From: Methyloradius palustris
Lineage (GTDB): Bacteria > Pseudomonadota > Gammaproteobacteria > Burkholderiales > Methylophilaceae
Assembly (NCBI RefSeq): GCF_019703875.1
Contig: NZ_AP024110.1
Coordinates: 1,798,001 to 1,862,000, forward strand
Direction: 5' to 3'
DNA: 64,000 nt
A program made the translations under genes and the position numbers. This document shows positions 1 through 7,994 of this stretch, one piece after another. How positions within the stretch are numbered: the first letter of the stretch is position 1; each line of letters starts with the position of its first letter. The notes under the pieces are model-generated. The model saw only the letters and a list, made by a program, of their open reading frames with translations, made no database searches and had not been told where the DNA came from.

Positions 1-153
1 TAGCAATCTGAGGACATTGCGGACGGGAGTACATTTTACTGGAAACAGTCGGATGCCACAATTAAACAGCAATTAAACTTGGGCTTAAATTCAGCCTATA
101 ACAGCCAGTTTAAATATTGGGGTCACTCGCCATGGCGACCATATTCTTTTTAG
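1..153 (+). other. Possible 3' remnant of an outer-membrane protein gene
   Basis: Frame 1 stays open from codon 2 to a TAG at 151-153 and reads like the end of a beta-barrel protein: aromatic-rich, with a terminal Phe (last residues PWRPYSF). However, the first three bases of the window are an in-frame TAG, and the only usable start afterwards is a TTG at 79. Either this is the tail of a gene broken by a nonsense codon, or the reading frame is a coincidence. I do not recognise the family, and the window edge prevents a decision. Confidence 0.25.
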
Positions 154-184
154 CTATTAGCTCATGCCGAAATAGGAGTAATTC

Positions 185-219
185 CTATCCACAAAATCTG
201 TGGATAATTTTGTGGATAG
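185..219. promoter_or_regulatory. Cluster of three DnaA-box-like 9-mers forming an inverted repeat
   Basis: Three matches to the DnaA box TTATCCACA lie within 35 bp: CTATCCACA (185-193), TGTGGATAA (199-207, an exact reverse complement of the consensus) and TGTGGATAG (211-219). The outer two sit in 13-bp perfect arms, 185-197 and 207-219, with the third box in the 9-nt loop. An AT-rich tract follows (about 255-305). No dnaA, dnaN or gyrB is in view, so an origin is not claimed. A DnaA-titration or regulatory site, or simply a hairpin, are alternatives. Confidence 0.5.
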
Positions 220-352
220 CTGTGACTTAAAAATGTAACTCATGAATCCATAAGCCTTTTTTTGAAACGCCTATTTTTTAACCGTATTTTTTTATTATAT
301 AAATCAACGGCTTACTGTATGTCATTGGATTGCTATGGTTTTTTGACCTAAG

Positions 353-1177
353 TTAAAGTAGCACTTGAGGTGGTGTGCATAACTGCGCTAATTTTGGTAA
401 TACTTGCAGCGCATTCTTTGTTGTAATATCAGCCACTTGCGCACTATTTAAGCCACGTAATTGGCCGAAGACTTCAGAAATTCTTAAAAGTTCATGCGGG
501 CTATTACGTCCATGGTGCCCTAACCATTCTGGTGGAATATCAGGAGCATCCGTCTCCAGTACAACCGCCTCTACAGGCAGTGTGGTGGCTAATTCACGAA
601 TTTTTAATGCGCGTGGATACGTCATTGCGCCACCAAACCCCAACTTGAAACCTAACCTGATAAATTCGTTGGCTTGTTGAAAACTGCCGTTGAAAGCATG
701 CGCAATTCCGCCACTCACTTTAATCCGCCGCAAATGCTTAAGTACATCATCCACTGAACGACGCACATGCAAAATCACGGGCAAGTCAAAGTCACGCGCG
801 ACTTTTAACTGCTCTGAGAAAAAATACTCCTGGCGTTCGCGCCCACCATTTTGGGTGGCTTGATCCACAAAGAAATCTAGGCCTATCTCGCCTACTGCAA
901 CAGGTTGATTTTGCGTGGCTAAACTTTGCTCAATCGTTACCCTGAGGAGAGCAAGGTCAGACTCTTGCGACTGATCAACATACAAAGGATGAATGCCCAG
1001 CGCATAAGCACAATGCGGGTATTCGCTCGCTAATGCTTGCACGACTGCAAAATTGCTACGCATCACGGCGGGTACCACGATTAATTCGACCCCATTCTGC
1101 AAGGCTAGCGTAGCCACCGCATTACGATCCGCATCAAACTCGCTTGCATCCAGATGGCAGTGCGTATCGATGAGCAT
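353..1177 (-). CDS. tatD: TatD-family metal-dependent hydrolase
   Basis: A 274-residue TIM-barrel hydrolase of the amidohydrolase superfamily. Family members act as metal-dependent DNases in the cytoplasm. The expected metal ligands are visible: the N-terminal HxH (H6, H8 in DTHCHLD), E97 in GEIGLDFF, H137, H160 in HAFNGS and D210 in ETDAPDIPP. The length is normal for the family. It is the last gene of a tight minus-strand run, starting 7 bp after the ribD stop, so it is probably co-transcribed with nrdR and ribD. TatD paralogues such as YcfH/YjjV cannot be separated by reading alone. Confidence 0.9.
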   Translation of the reverse strand: MLIDTHCHLDASEFDADRNAVATLALQNGVELIVVPAVMRSNFAVVQALASEYPHCAYALGIHPLYVDQSQESDLALLRVTIEQSLATQNQPVAVGEIGLDFFVDQATQNGGRERQEYFFSEQLKVARDFDLPVILHVRRSVDDVLKHLRRIKVSGGIAHAFNGSFQQANEFIRLGFKLGFGGAMTYPRALKIRELATTLPVEAVVLETDAPDIPPEWLGHHGRNSPHELLRISEVFGQLRGLNSAQVADITTKNALQVLPKLAQLCTPPQVLL

Positions 1178-1184
1178 CTATCTA

Positions 1185-2309
1185 CTACTCAGAAGAGTAA
1201 ATCGGCTTGGCGATGATGCGAATATCCGCGCCAAATTGTCGGGTATCTTTCACTTCAAGACCAATGCGTTGCTTCATGTCTGTAAAAGTGGGCAACTCAA
1301 AGATACCGCGTGCCTGGTTACCCAGTAAAACTGGCGCGTAATAAAGCACCAGCTCATCAACCAGCTTATGCTTCATCAGAGCGCCATTCAAGGTTTGTCC
1401 TGCCTCAACCATAAGTTCATTGATGCCAAGCTCTGCAAGATGGCTTAACAGGCTTTTCAGGCATACCTTGCCACTAGCATCTGTCAGCTGAATGAGTTTT
1501 AAGCCTGCCGCCTGTAAAACATCGATTTTGGCTTGAGCTGCATTGGCATAAACTACCAGCGCATTGCCTTGAAGTATTTTAGCGTTAGCTGAAATGCGCA
1601 ATTGGCTGTCGACAATCACTCGCAAAGGTTGACGGCCAATCTCTATAGTCCGCACATCCATATGCGGATCATCCGCCAGTACTGTGCCTATGCCAGTGAG
1701 TATTGCACATGAACGTGCGCGCCAATGCTGCACGTCACGCCTTGCAGGCTCACCAGTAATCCATTTGCTTTCGCCATTCGCGAGAGCAGTACGGCCGTCC
1801 AAGCTCGCTGCTACTTTAGTGCGGACATAAGGTAATTGGCGCGTCATGCGCGATATAAAACCAACATTCAGTTCGCGCGCTTGCCCTTCCATTAGGCCAG
1901 AAGCGACTTCAATACCATGTGCCTGCAGGCGAGCAAGGCCACTGCCTGCAACTTTTGGGTTTGGATCCTGCATGGCCACAATCACACGCTTAACTCCCGC
2001 CTCAATCAGCGCATCGGCACAAGGCGGCGTGCGGCCATGATGGCTACACGGTTCAAGGGTGACATAGACATCTGCGCCTTTAACTTGGTCACGAGCATTC
2101 TGATGCGCTTGGCGCAAGGCATGCACCTCAGCGTGCGGCTCACCTGCCTTTAGATGCGCGCCTGAACCAATCACGAGGCCATTTTTAACAATCACACAGC
2201 CAACACGCGGATTAGGCGTTGTGGTGTAAAGACCTTGCTCTGCAAGTTGCAGTGCTTGCGCCATCCACTGGTGATCCATTTCAGAAAACAGATTCTGGGC
2301 GCTAGACAT
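1185..2309 (-). CDS. ribD: Bifunctional riboflavin biosynthesis deaminase/reductase RibD
   Basis: Catalyses deamination of the pyrimidinone intermediate and then reduction of its ribosyl side chain in riboflavin synthesis. The N-terminal cytidine-deaminase-like domain (about 12-150) has HAE at 59-61 and the zinc cysteines C88 and C97 in PCSHHGRTPPC. The C-terminal reductase domain (about 155-370) contains the KVAASLDGRTA motif. Its 374 residues are the usual length. Met12 is an alternative start closer to the conserved domain. It lies 2 bp downstream of nrdR, the common proteobacterial nrdR-ribD pairing. Confidence 0.95.
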   Translation of the reverse strand: MSSAQNLFSEMDHQWMAQALQLAEQGLYTTTPNPRVGCVIVKNGLVIGSGAHLKAGEPHAEVHALRQAHQNARDQVKGADVYVTLEPCSHHGRTPPCADALIEAGVKRVIVAMQDPNPKVAGSGLARLQAHGIEVASGLMEGQARELNVGFISRMTRQLPYVRTKVAASLDGRTALANGESKWITGEPARRDVQHWRARSCAILTGIGTVLADDPHMDVRTIEIGRQPLRVIVDSQLRISANAKILQGNALVVYANAAQAKIDVLQAAGLKLIQLTDASGKVCLKSLLSHLAELGINELMVEAGQTLNGALMKHKLVDELVLYYAPVLLGNQARGIFELPTFTDMKQRIGLEVKDTRQFGADIRIIAKPIYSSE

Positions 2310-2311
2310 GC

Positions 2312-2803
2312 TTATGTTTTGGAGGGTTTGGATTTATCAGCAACACGGCGGTGCGGAATATCGAGATCACGTATGACATCATGAAAGTCATCCACATCCT
2401 GAAAGCTACGATAGATGGATGCGAATCGAATATAAGCCACCTTATCCATCAAGCGCAGCTCCTGCATCACAATCTCACCGAGGTCACGCGAATTCAGTTC
2501 GCGCTCTCCCTGCCCGAGAATTTTCTGCACGATGTGATCTAGCGCCCTATCCACATACTCGGTAGGCACTGGTCGCTTGTGCAAGGCGCGGGTGAATGAA
2601 AGCCTCAGCTTATCGCGATTAAACTCCTCGCGATTACCATTTTGTTTCACAACCTGCGGCATATGCAGTTCGGCGGTTTCATAGGTGGTAAAACGCTTAT
2701 CACACACAGCACAACGGCGACGGCGACGAATACTGTCGCCCTCGTCATTCACGCGTGAATCAATGACTTGTGTGTCGTCTGTACCGCAAAAAGGGCATTT
2801 CAC
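2312..2803 (-). CDS. nrdR: Transcriptional repressor NrdR
   Basis: Nucleotide-sensing repressor of ribonucleotide reductase genes. It shows an N-terminal zinc ribbon with two CxxC pairs (C3/C6 and C31/C34), the basic RRRRRC stretch and a following ATP-cone domain (about 49-139). At 163 residues it is slightly longer than typical members (about 150), with a short charged tail. It sits between glyA (21 bp upstream) and ribD (2 bp downstream), the common glyA-nrdR-ribD order, so the four minus-strand genes glyA, nrdR, ribD and tatD probably form one operon. Confidence 0.95.
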   Translation of the reverse strand: MKCPFCGTDDTQVIDSRVNDEGDSIRRRRRCAVCDKRFTTYETAELHMPQVVKQNGNREEFNRDKLRLSFTRALHKRPVPTEYVDRALDHIVQKILGQGERELNSRDLGEIVMQELRLMDKVAYIRFASIYRSFQDVDDFHDVIRDLDIPHRRVADKSKPSKT

Positions 2804-2824
2804 AAGTAGCTCGCCGCTTGCAGC

Positions 2825-4072
2825 TTAAGCACCGTAGACGGGGAAACGATTGGTCATGGCATGCACCTTGGCCTTGGTAGCAGCAATCACCGCTTCATCT
2901 GTCGGATTATCCAGTACATCAGCAATCAAGTTAGCCACTTCTCTTGCTTCAGCCTCTTTAAAACCCCGCGTGGTAATAGCTGGTGAGCCGATACGGATAC
3001 CAGAAGTCACGAATGGGCTTTCAGGGTCATTCGGAATTGCGTTCTTGTTCACAGTGATATGTGCTTGACCAAGGTAGGCATCTGCAGCTTTACCAGTCAA
3101 ACCTTTAGGGCGTAGATCCACCAGGAATACATGGGACTCAGTACGGCCAGAGATGATACGCAGACCGCGCTCAGCCAAGGTTTGCGCCATCGCGCTGGCG
3201 TTTTTCAATACTTGCTCTTGATAAGTTTTAAATTCAGGTTGTAATGCCTCAAGGAATGCCGTGGCTTTACCTGCAATCACATGCATCAAAGGGCCGCCTT
3301 GCAAGCTTGGGAATACGTTGGAATTGATACTTTTCTCAAACTCAGCCTTCGCCAAGATGATACCGCCACGTGGTCCACGCAAAGTCTTGTGTGTAGTGGA
3401 GGTCACAAAATCAGCATGGGGCACAGGGTTAGGATAAACACCTGCGGCAATCAAGCCAGAGTAATGCGCCATATCCACCATGAAATATGCACCTACTTTT
3501 TTTGCAATTTCAGCCATACGCGCCCAGTCAAAACGCAATGCATAAGCTGAAGCGCCGCCAATCAACAACTTAGGCTTGGCTTCAATGGCAATACGCTCCA
3601 TCTCGTCGTAATCGATTTCTTCTTTTTCGTTCAGTCCGTAAGCCACGATGTTAAACAGCTTGCCTGAAAGATTGGCTGGAGAACCATGGGTTAAATGACC
3701 ACCATGACCAAGGTTCATCCCCATCACCGTATCACCTGGTTTCAGGATAGAAAAATATACCGCCTGATTGGCTTGTGAACCTGAGTGCGGCTGCACGTTA
3801 GCATATTCGGCGCCATAGAGTTTCTTCAGGCGATCAATTGCCAATTGCTCAATCTGGTCAACAAACTCACAACCACCATAAAAACGTTTACCTGGATAAC
3901 CTTCTGCATATTTATTAGTCAGCTGCGAGCCTTGTGCCTGCATAACCGCTGGGCTGGTGTAGTTTTCAGAAGCGATCAGTTCGATGTGCTCATGCTGACG
4001 TTGGCGCTCTGATTCCATGTATCCCCACAATTCGGAATCAACCGCATTAAGTGTGTTTGCCGCGCTAAACAT
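2825..4072 (-). CDS. glyA: Serine hydroxymethyltransferase
   Basis: PLP enzyme interconverting serine and glycine with tetrahydrofolate, feeding one-carbon units to biosynthesis. In methylotrophs it also links to C1 assimilation. The PLP lysine is K229 in the STTHKTLRGPRGG motif. The N-terminal ELIASENY and the GSQANQAVY segment are intact. The length, 415 residues, is standard. It appears to be the first gene of the nrdR-ribD-tatD run. Upstream lies a 358-bp gene-free region with a structured inverted repeat. Confidence 0.97.
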   Translation of the reverse strand: MFSAANTLNAVDSELWGYMESERQRQHEHIELIASENYTSPAVMQAQGSQLTNKYAEGYPGKRFYGGCEFVDQIEQLAIDRLKKLYGAEYANVQPHSGSQANQAVYFSILKPGDTVMGMNLGHGGHLTHGSPANLSGKLFNIVAYGLNEKEEIDYDEMERIAIEAKPKLLIGGASAYALRFDWARMAEIAKKVGAYFMVDMAHYSGLIAAGVYPNPVPHADFVTSTTHKTLRGPRGGIILAKAEFEKSINSNVFPSLQGGPLMHVIAGKATAFLEALQPEFKTYQEQVLKNASAMAQTLAERGLRIISGRTESHVFLVDLRPKGLTGKAADAYLGQAHITVNKNAIPNDPESPFVTSGIRIGSPAITTRGFKEAEAREVANLIADVLDNPTDEAVIAATKAKVHAMTNRFPVYGA

Positions 4073-4430
4073 ATTCAGGTTTCCAGTTCTGTTTCGTTTA
4101 CTAAATTGAAGAGTGGGATTTTAACATGCAGAGGCATAAGCACAATGCAGAAGCGCAATACAGAAAATAAGTAGTATCAGATACATCTACTTAAAGAATG
4201 TTCAGAATATATGTTGAATGGCAAAAATATTAGGGAATGAATAAGCTGCAATTGAGCCGAGACTTAGATACTGGCGGTGCTGAATATAATAATCCGCTAT
4301 CTGGACTCAACTTTTTGGGTTGTCATCTTAAAGATGAAGATAGCGGATTGAATTCGGGTGCGTCTTTTGGACGACTTAATTTTATTGAACTACTTGATTT
4401 TTAACTAAAGAACTACTTTAGTTTACGAAC
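4073..4430. other. Intergenic region glyA-HiPIP (358 bp)
   Basis: No credible gene is seen. It should hold the glyA promoter (on the minus strand a TAAAAT -10-like hexamer lies near 4122-4127, with no good -35). It also holds the HiPIP 3' region, including the inverted repeat at 4291-4349. A short stem cgtc/gacg near 4361-4374 could contribute to HiPIP transcript termination. Confidence 0.6.
4291..4349. repeat. Structured inverted repeat, three-way-junction-like
   Basis: Twelve-base perfect arms AATCCGCTATCT (4291-4302) and AGATAGCGGATT (4338-4349) enclose 35 nt. That interior itself contains a 7-bp hairpin tcatctt-a-aagatga (4323-4337) and a short caac/gttg stem (4308-4311/4319-4322). The result is a potential three-arm fold between glyA and the HiPIP gene. 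It may be a mobile palindromic repeat, a 3' end stabiliser for the HiPIP mRNA or an unannotated RNA. Nothing in the sequence selects between these. Confidence 0.55.
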
Positions 4431-4730
4431 TTATGCAGGTTTAGCTGCGAAAGCACTACACCAGCCTGCTGAATGAACTTCTTTACCAGCAAACAATGGG
4501 CAAGGGCCTTTTGTATCTCCAGCTTTTCCACCGAAGAACATGCAAGCACCACAGTGTTGACCAGCTTTGTATTTACCGTTAGTTGCCTTTGTTGCATCTG
4601 AGACATAACCCAAACTAACAGCAGTTGGATCTTTTTCGTTTACATATTCTGCAAATGCGATTTTCGCTAATGGCAATGAAACACCAGCAGCAATGATTTG
4701 CAACATAAAAGTTCTTTTAGAATTGTTCAT
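4431..4730 (-). CDS. High-potential iron-sulfur protein (HiPIP)
   Basis: Small periplasmic electron carrier holding one [4Fe-4S] cluster. The four ligands fit the family spacing: C60 and C63 in CGAC, C77 in GPCPLF and C91 in GWCSAF, with the conserved GY (41-42) earlier. An N-terminal export signal (about 1-27, ending AFA) starts SKRTFML. This resembles a Tat signal in which the first arginine of the usual RR pair is lysine. A strong ribosome site (AGGAG) precedes the ATG. It is monocistronic by spacing. Partners such as a bd oxidase or c-type cytochromes are inference only. Confidence 0.92.
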   Translation of the reverse strand: MNNSKRTFMLQIIAAGVSLPLAKIAFAEYVNEKDPTAVSLGYVSDATKATNGKYKAGQHCGACMFFGGKAGDTKGPCPLFAGKEVHSAGWCSAFAAKPA

Positions 4731-5055
4731 GAGTGCTCCTAAATTAAATTAAACCGTGCATTAAATTTACAAAATTATTATCTAATTTGTGAAAATTCAG
4801 ACTTGGATAATACACAAAAGTTTTAATAATTTTCAACAACTTAGAAGATTATTTTGGGTAAAAAGAATCATTCTCAATACGGCTTAAAATTAGAGAGTTG
4901 GATTCCTATAGATGTCATCATTCCCAGCCTGAAAAATCATGAACTTAAGCAAAATTAGTGAGATTTAATTCAAAAATGGAGGGATTGGGATTTTTACAAC
5001 AAATTAAGGCGAATTTTGCAGAAAACATACAGTGCGCATTAAAAAAACAATGGCG
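4731..5055. other. Intergenic region HiPIP-DUF3429 gene (325 bp)
   Basis: AT-rich and non-coding as far as I can see. It must contain the HiPIP promoter, on the minus strand. An 11-bp palindrome AGAAT-C-ATTCT at 4864-4874, within AAAGAATCATTCTCAAT, resembles part of a Fur box about 135 bp upstream of the HiPIP start. This assignment is weak. Confidence 0.5.
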
Positions 5056-5523
5056 CTACATGGTTAATGCGTAAATTTGCCCAGACAAGATGCCTAGTGA
5101 TGCAAGCATGGTCAGCATAAAACGAAGGGGTAAATACCAAGCCGGCAGTTGAATTGCTCTGACCAGTTTGACATCCATTACACAATGCAGCGCGAAGCCA
5201 AGCAACGAAATCAGCAAACCTATCCGTAATGGCAATAACAATGAAATCCAGCCGATCAATGCAGGGATTACGCTCCATAGATACATACTATTTCTACGGG
5301 ATTCAGAAATGGTGGATGCCATCATGGCGAATGCCCAATGCAAGGCTCCAATAAAAGAGAGAATCACTGCACCATAGGCCAATAATGCGTAAAGACTGAT
5401 GATTGCGTGATAGTTCTGAAACCACGGCAGAACACCAAACAATAAGAAAGGGATAACGCCCGCCAAGCCCAGATAACGCGGCCAAGCTGGGATTAGAACC
5501 AGACTTTTATACAAAGGCGACAT
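5056..5523 (-). CDS. DUF3429 family integral membrane protein
   Basis: A 155-residue hydrophobic protein with about five predicted membrane segments. The stretch GVIPFLLFGVLP near the N terminus and the FIGALHWAFAM motif in the middle are typical of the DUF3429/TMEM69-like family, which has no established function. It lies 12 bp downstream of the Sel1-repeat gene and is probably co-transcribed with it. No cofactor or catalytic motif was seen. Confidence 0.75.
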   Translation of the reverse strand: MSPLYKSLVLIPAWPRYLGLAGVIPFLLFGVLPWFQNYHAIISLYALLAYGAVILSFIGALHWAFAMMASTISESRRNSMYLWSVIPALIGWISLLLPLRIGLLISLLGFALHCVMDVKLVRAIQLPAWYLPLRFMLTMLASLGILSGQIYALTM

Positions 5524-5535
5524 ACGCGAAAATTA

Positions 5536-6282
5536 TCAGCAGTCAGTAAAACGATTAGCGCTGCAGGCATTTGCAGATGATTTAGCTTCTGCAAGCTGCT
5601 CGACAGTCATCTTGTTTGCATAAAAACTCAGCACAGTAAATCGCTTGCTGTTGTTTCTTGCTGGCTCATTCAACTGGGCATTATTGGGTTGTGTAGATAA
5701 ATAGACCCACATATAGCCCTTTACCAAATCCTCGGCTACACCCTCACCTTTAAGATACATGCTACCAAGGTTAAATTGCGCTTCTGTTAGGCCTTGGCTG
5801 GCTGCAAGTTTGTACCATTTAATCGCTTCAGCATAATCCTGATCAACCACTGCACCACTGTAGTAAATCACGCCCATATCCAGTTGAGACTTCACATGGC
5901 CTTGTGTAGCAGCGGCTTTGTACCATTTAACTGCCTCTGCATAATCTATAGGCACAATATCGTTACGGAAATAAATCACACCCAGGCGATACTGCGCCTC
6001 GGCAAAGCCGCCATTGGCTGATGTGGTAAACCACTTGAGCGCTTCGGCATTATCCTGTTTCACACCATCGCCATTCAAATACATCAAACCCAAGTTGTAT
6101 TCGGCCTTCACATCGCCCGCTTGGGCTGCTTGTTGATAAATCTTGGCAGCTTTTGCAAAATCAGCTTTGGCAATGGCGGCCTTTGCATCAGATAAATTGT
6201 CCGCATTAGCTTGTAATGCAAAGCTGGTTAACAAGCCGCTTATTAATAGATATGCGCTGATTTTAGGTAAAAGTATGTTCAT
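5536..6282 (-). CDS. Exported Sel1-repeat (TPR-like) protein
   Basis: A signal peptide (hydrophobic core LLISGLLTSFALQANA) is followed by a TPR-like helix pair and at least three to four Sel1-like repeats of about 36 residues. Examples are AEYNLGLMYLNGDGV, AQYRLGVIYFRNDIV and AQFNLGSMYLKGEGV. Such solenoids mediate protein-protein contacts. No enzymatic domain is present. The C terminus has two cysteines (NACSANRFTDC). An upstream in-frame GTG at 6297 lacks a ribosome site, so the ATG at 6282 was chosen. The partner is unknown. Confidence 0.8.
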   Translation of the reverse strand: MNILLPKISAYLLISGLLTSFALQANADNLSDAKAAIAKADFAKAAKIYQQAAQAGDVKAEYNLGLMYLNGDGVKQDNAEALKWFTTSANGGFAEAQYRLGVIYFRNDIVPIDYAEAVKWYKAAATQGHVKSQLDMGVIYYSGAVVDQDYAEAIKWYKLAASQGLTEAQFNLGSMYLKGEGVAEDLVKGYMWVYLSTQPNNAQLNEPARNNSKRFTVLSFYANKMTVEQLAEAKSSANACSANRFTDC

Positions 6283-6405
6283 TTTTATTGTGCTCACTAA
6301 ATCGAAAATTTAGGACAGGCCAGACTTAAAAACATTCAAGCTCACTTTAAAAAATTCATCATGTAGGTGACTCAATCTAACAAGCTTATTAGCAAGATGC
6401 CAAGT

Positions 6406-6411
6406 TATAAT
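6406..6411 (+). promoter_or_regulatory. Candidate -10 element for the fumarase operon
   Basis: A perfect TATAAT about 48 bp before the fumarase start. No convincing TTGACA-like hexamer lies at the right distance, so the promoter is only half supported. Confidence 0.35.
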
Positions 6412-6458
6412 CATTGTTGAATAATCACAAAACGACGCTGCCCCATTCATGAGCCGCC

Positions 6459-7982
6459 ATGACTTTAATTAAACAAGAAGATTTCATCAGTAGCATCCAT
6501 CAGGCGCTGCAATATATCGCTTGCTATCACTCGCCTGATTTTCTCGCTGCCTTGCATCATGCCTGGCAACACGAAGAATCAGATGCGGCAAAAGATGCCA
6601 TTGGCCAAATCCTCATTAACTCTTATCTGTGCGCCCAAGGCCAGCGCCCGCTTTGTCAGGACACTGGCATCGTGGTGTCATTCATTAAAGTAGGCATGGA
6701 TGTGCGCTGGGATAGCAGTTTAAGCCTGCAAGAATTGGTGGATGAAGGCGTTCGCCGCGCTTATGGCGATTTGAACAATCCACTGCGCGCCTCCATCGTG
6801 AGTGACCCCGCTGGAGGGCGTATCAATACACGCGATAACACGCCCTCCGTTGTCCATGTTGAATTAGTGCCTGGCAACCAGGTTGACATCAACATTTCAG
6901 CCAAAGGCGGCGGCTCTGAGAATAAGGCTAAATTAGCCATGCTAGAACCTAGCGATAGTATTGTGGATTGGGTGCTGGAAACCGTGCCGACCATGGGCGC
7001 TGGCTGGTGCCCGCCTGGTGTGCTTGGCATAGGCATAGGCGGCACAGCGGAGAAAGCCGTCTTGCTCGCCAAGCAATCACTGTTTGCTCCGATTGATATC
7101 CAGGCGTTAAAAGCACGTGGTCCCAGCAATAAGGCTGAAGGGCTGCGGCTTGATCTTTATGAAAAAGTGAATCGTCTGGGCATAGGTGCGCAAGGCCTTG
7201 GCGGGCTGACGACAGTATTGGATGTAAAGATACTGGATACCGCCACCCACGCGACCTCATTGCCTGTCGCCATGATCCCCAACTGCGCCGCCACCCGCCA
7301 CGTGCATTTCACCCTCGATGGCAGCGGGCCAGCAGTATTGCCTGTGCCAAAACTAGAAGACTGGCCGCAGATTGCGCTTGATGCCAGCACGCCAAGCCGT
7401 AAAGTGAATCTGGATATCCTGAAAAAACAGGATATTGCATCGTGGCAACCAGGCGAAAAGCTCTTGCTTAGTGGCAAATTACTCACTGGTCGCGATGCCG
7501 CACACAAGCGCATTGTCGATTTAATCGCACAAGGCAAGCCGATGCCAGATGGCCTGGACTTCACCAATCGCTTTATCTATTACGTAGGGCCAGTCAATGC
7601 AGTGCGTGATGAAGCTATCGGCCCAGCAGGTCCAACGACTGCAACGCGTATGGATAGATTCACCGACGTCATGCTTTCGAAAACTGACCTGCTCGGCATG
7701 ATAGGCAAAGCCGAACGTGGCGATGATACGATTAACCTCATCAAGCAGCACCAGTCTGCATACCTCATCGCCATCGGCGGCGCGGCTTACCTGATCTCGC
7801 AAGCCATTAAATCAGCGCGGATAGTCGCTTTCCCAGATTTAGGGATGGAAGCTATTTACGAATTCGTGGTCGAAGATATGCCAGTGACAGTGGCGGTAGA
7901 TAGCAAGGGCCATTCGGTACACAGCACAGGCCCTGCGGAGTGGCGCGCAAAGATTGCAAATATTCCGGTGATTGTTGAATAG
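6459..7982 (+). CDS. fumA: Class I fumarate hydratase
   Basis: Oxygen-sensitive [4Fe-4S] fumarase converting fumarate and malate in the TCA cycle. At 507 residues it has the single-chain class I length. Likely cluster cysteines are C66 in RPLCQDTG, C184 in GWCPPG and C276 in NCAATRH. The alpha-domain SGKLLTGRDAAHKR and the C-terminal beta domain with VGPVNAV and GPTTATRMD are complete. It leads a plus-strand run with an OYE reductase, iscX, a phosphohexomutase and a retropepsin-like gene at short spacings. Confidence 0.93.
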   Translation: MTLIKQEDFISSIHQALQYIACYHSPDFLAALHHAWQHEESDAAKDAIGQILINSYLCAQGQRPLCQDTGIVVSFIKVGMDVRWDSSLSLQELVDEGVRRAYGDLNNPLRASIVSDPAGGRINTRDNTPSVVHVELVPGNQVDINISAKGGGSENKAKLAMLEPSDSIVDWVLETVPTMGAGWCPPGVLGIGIGGTAEKAVLLAKQSLFAPIDIQALKARGPSNKAEGLRLDLYEKVNRLGIGAQGLGGLTTVLDVKILDTATHATSLPVAMIPNCAATRHVHFTLDGSGPAVLPVPKLEDWPQIALDASTPSRKVNLDILKKQDIASWQPGEKLLLSGKLLTGRDAAHKRIVDLIAQGKPMPDGLDFTNRFIYYVGPVNAVRDEAIGPAGPTTATRMDRFTDVMLSKTDLLGMIGKAERGDDTINLIKQHQSAYLIAIGGAAYLISQAIKSARIVAFPDLGMEAIYEFVVEDMPVTVAVDSKGHSVHSTGPAEWRAKIANIPVIVE

Positions 7983-7994
7983 AAAGACTTAAGC

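Noticed and set aside
154..352. Chromosomal replication origin
   Set aside because: DnaA boxes and an AT-rich tract are present, but none of the genes that usually flank oriC are in view and only three boxes occur.
4864..4874. Fur box upstream of the HiPIP gene
   Set aside because: Only an 11-bp core matches; too short for a confident regulator assignment, so mentioned only within the intergenic entry.
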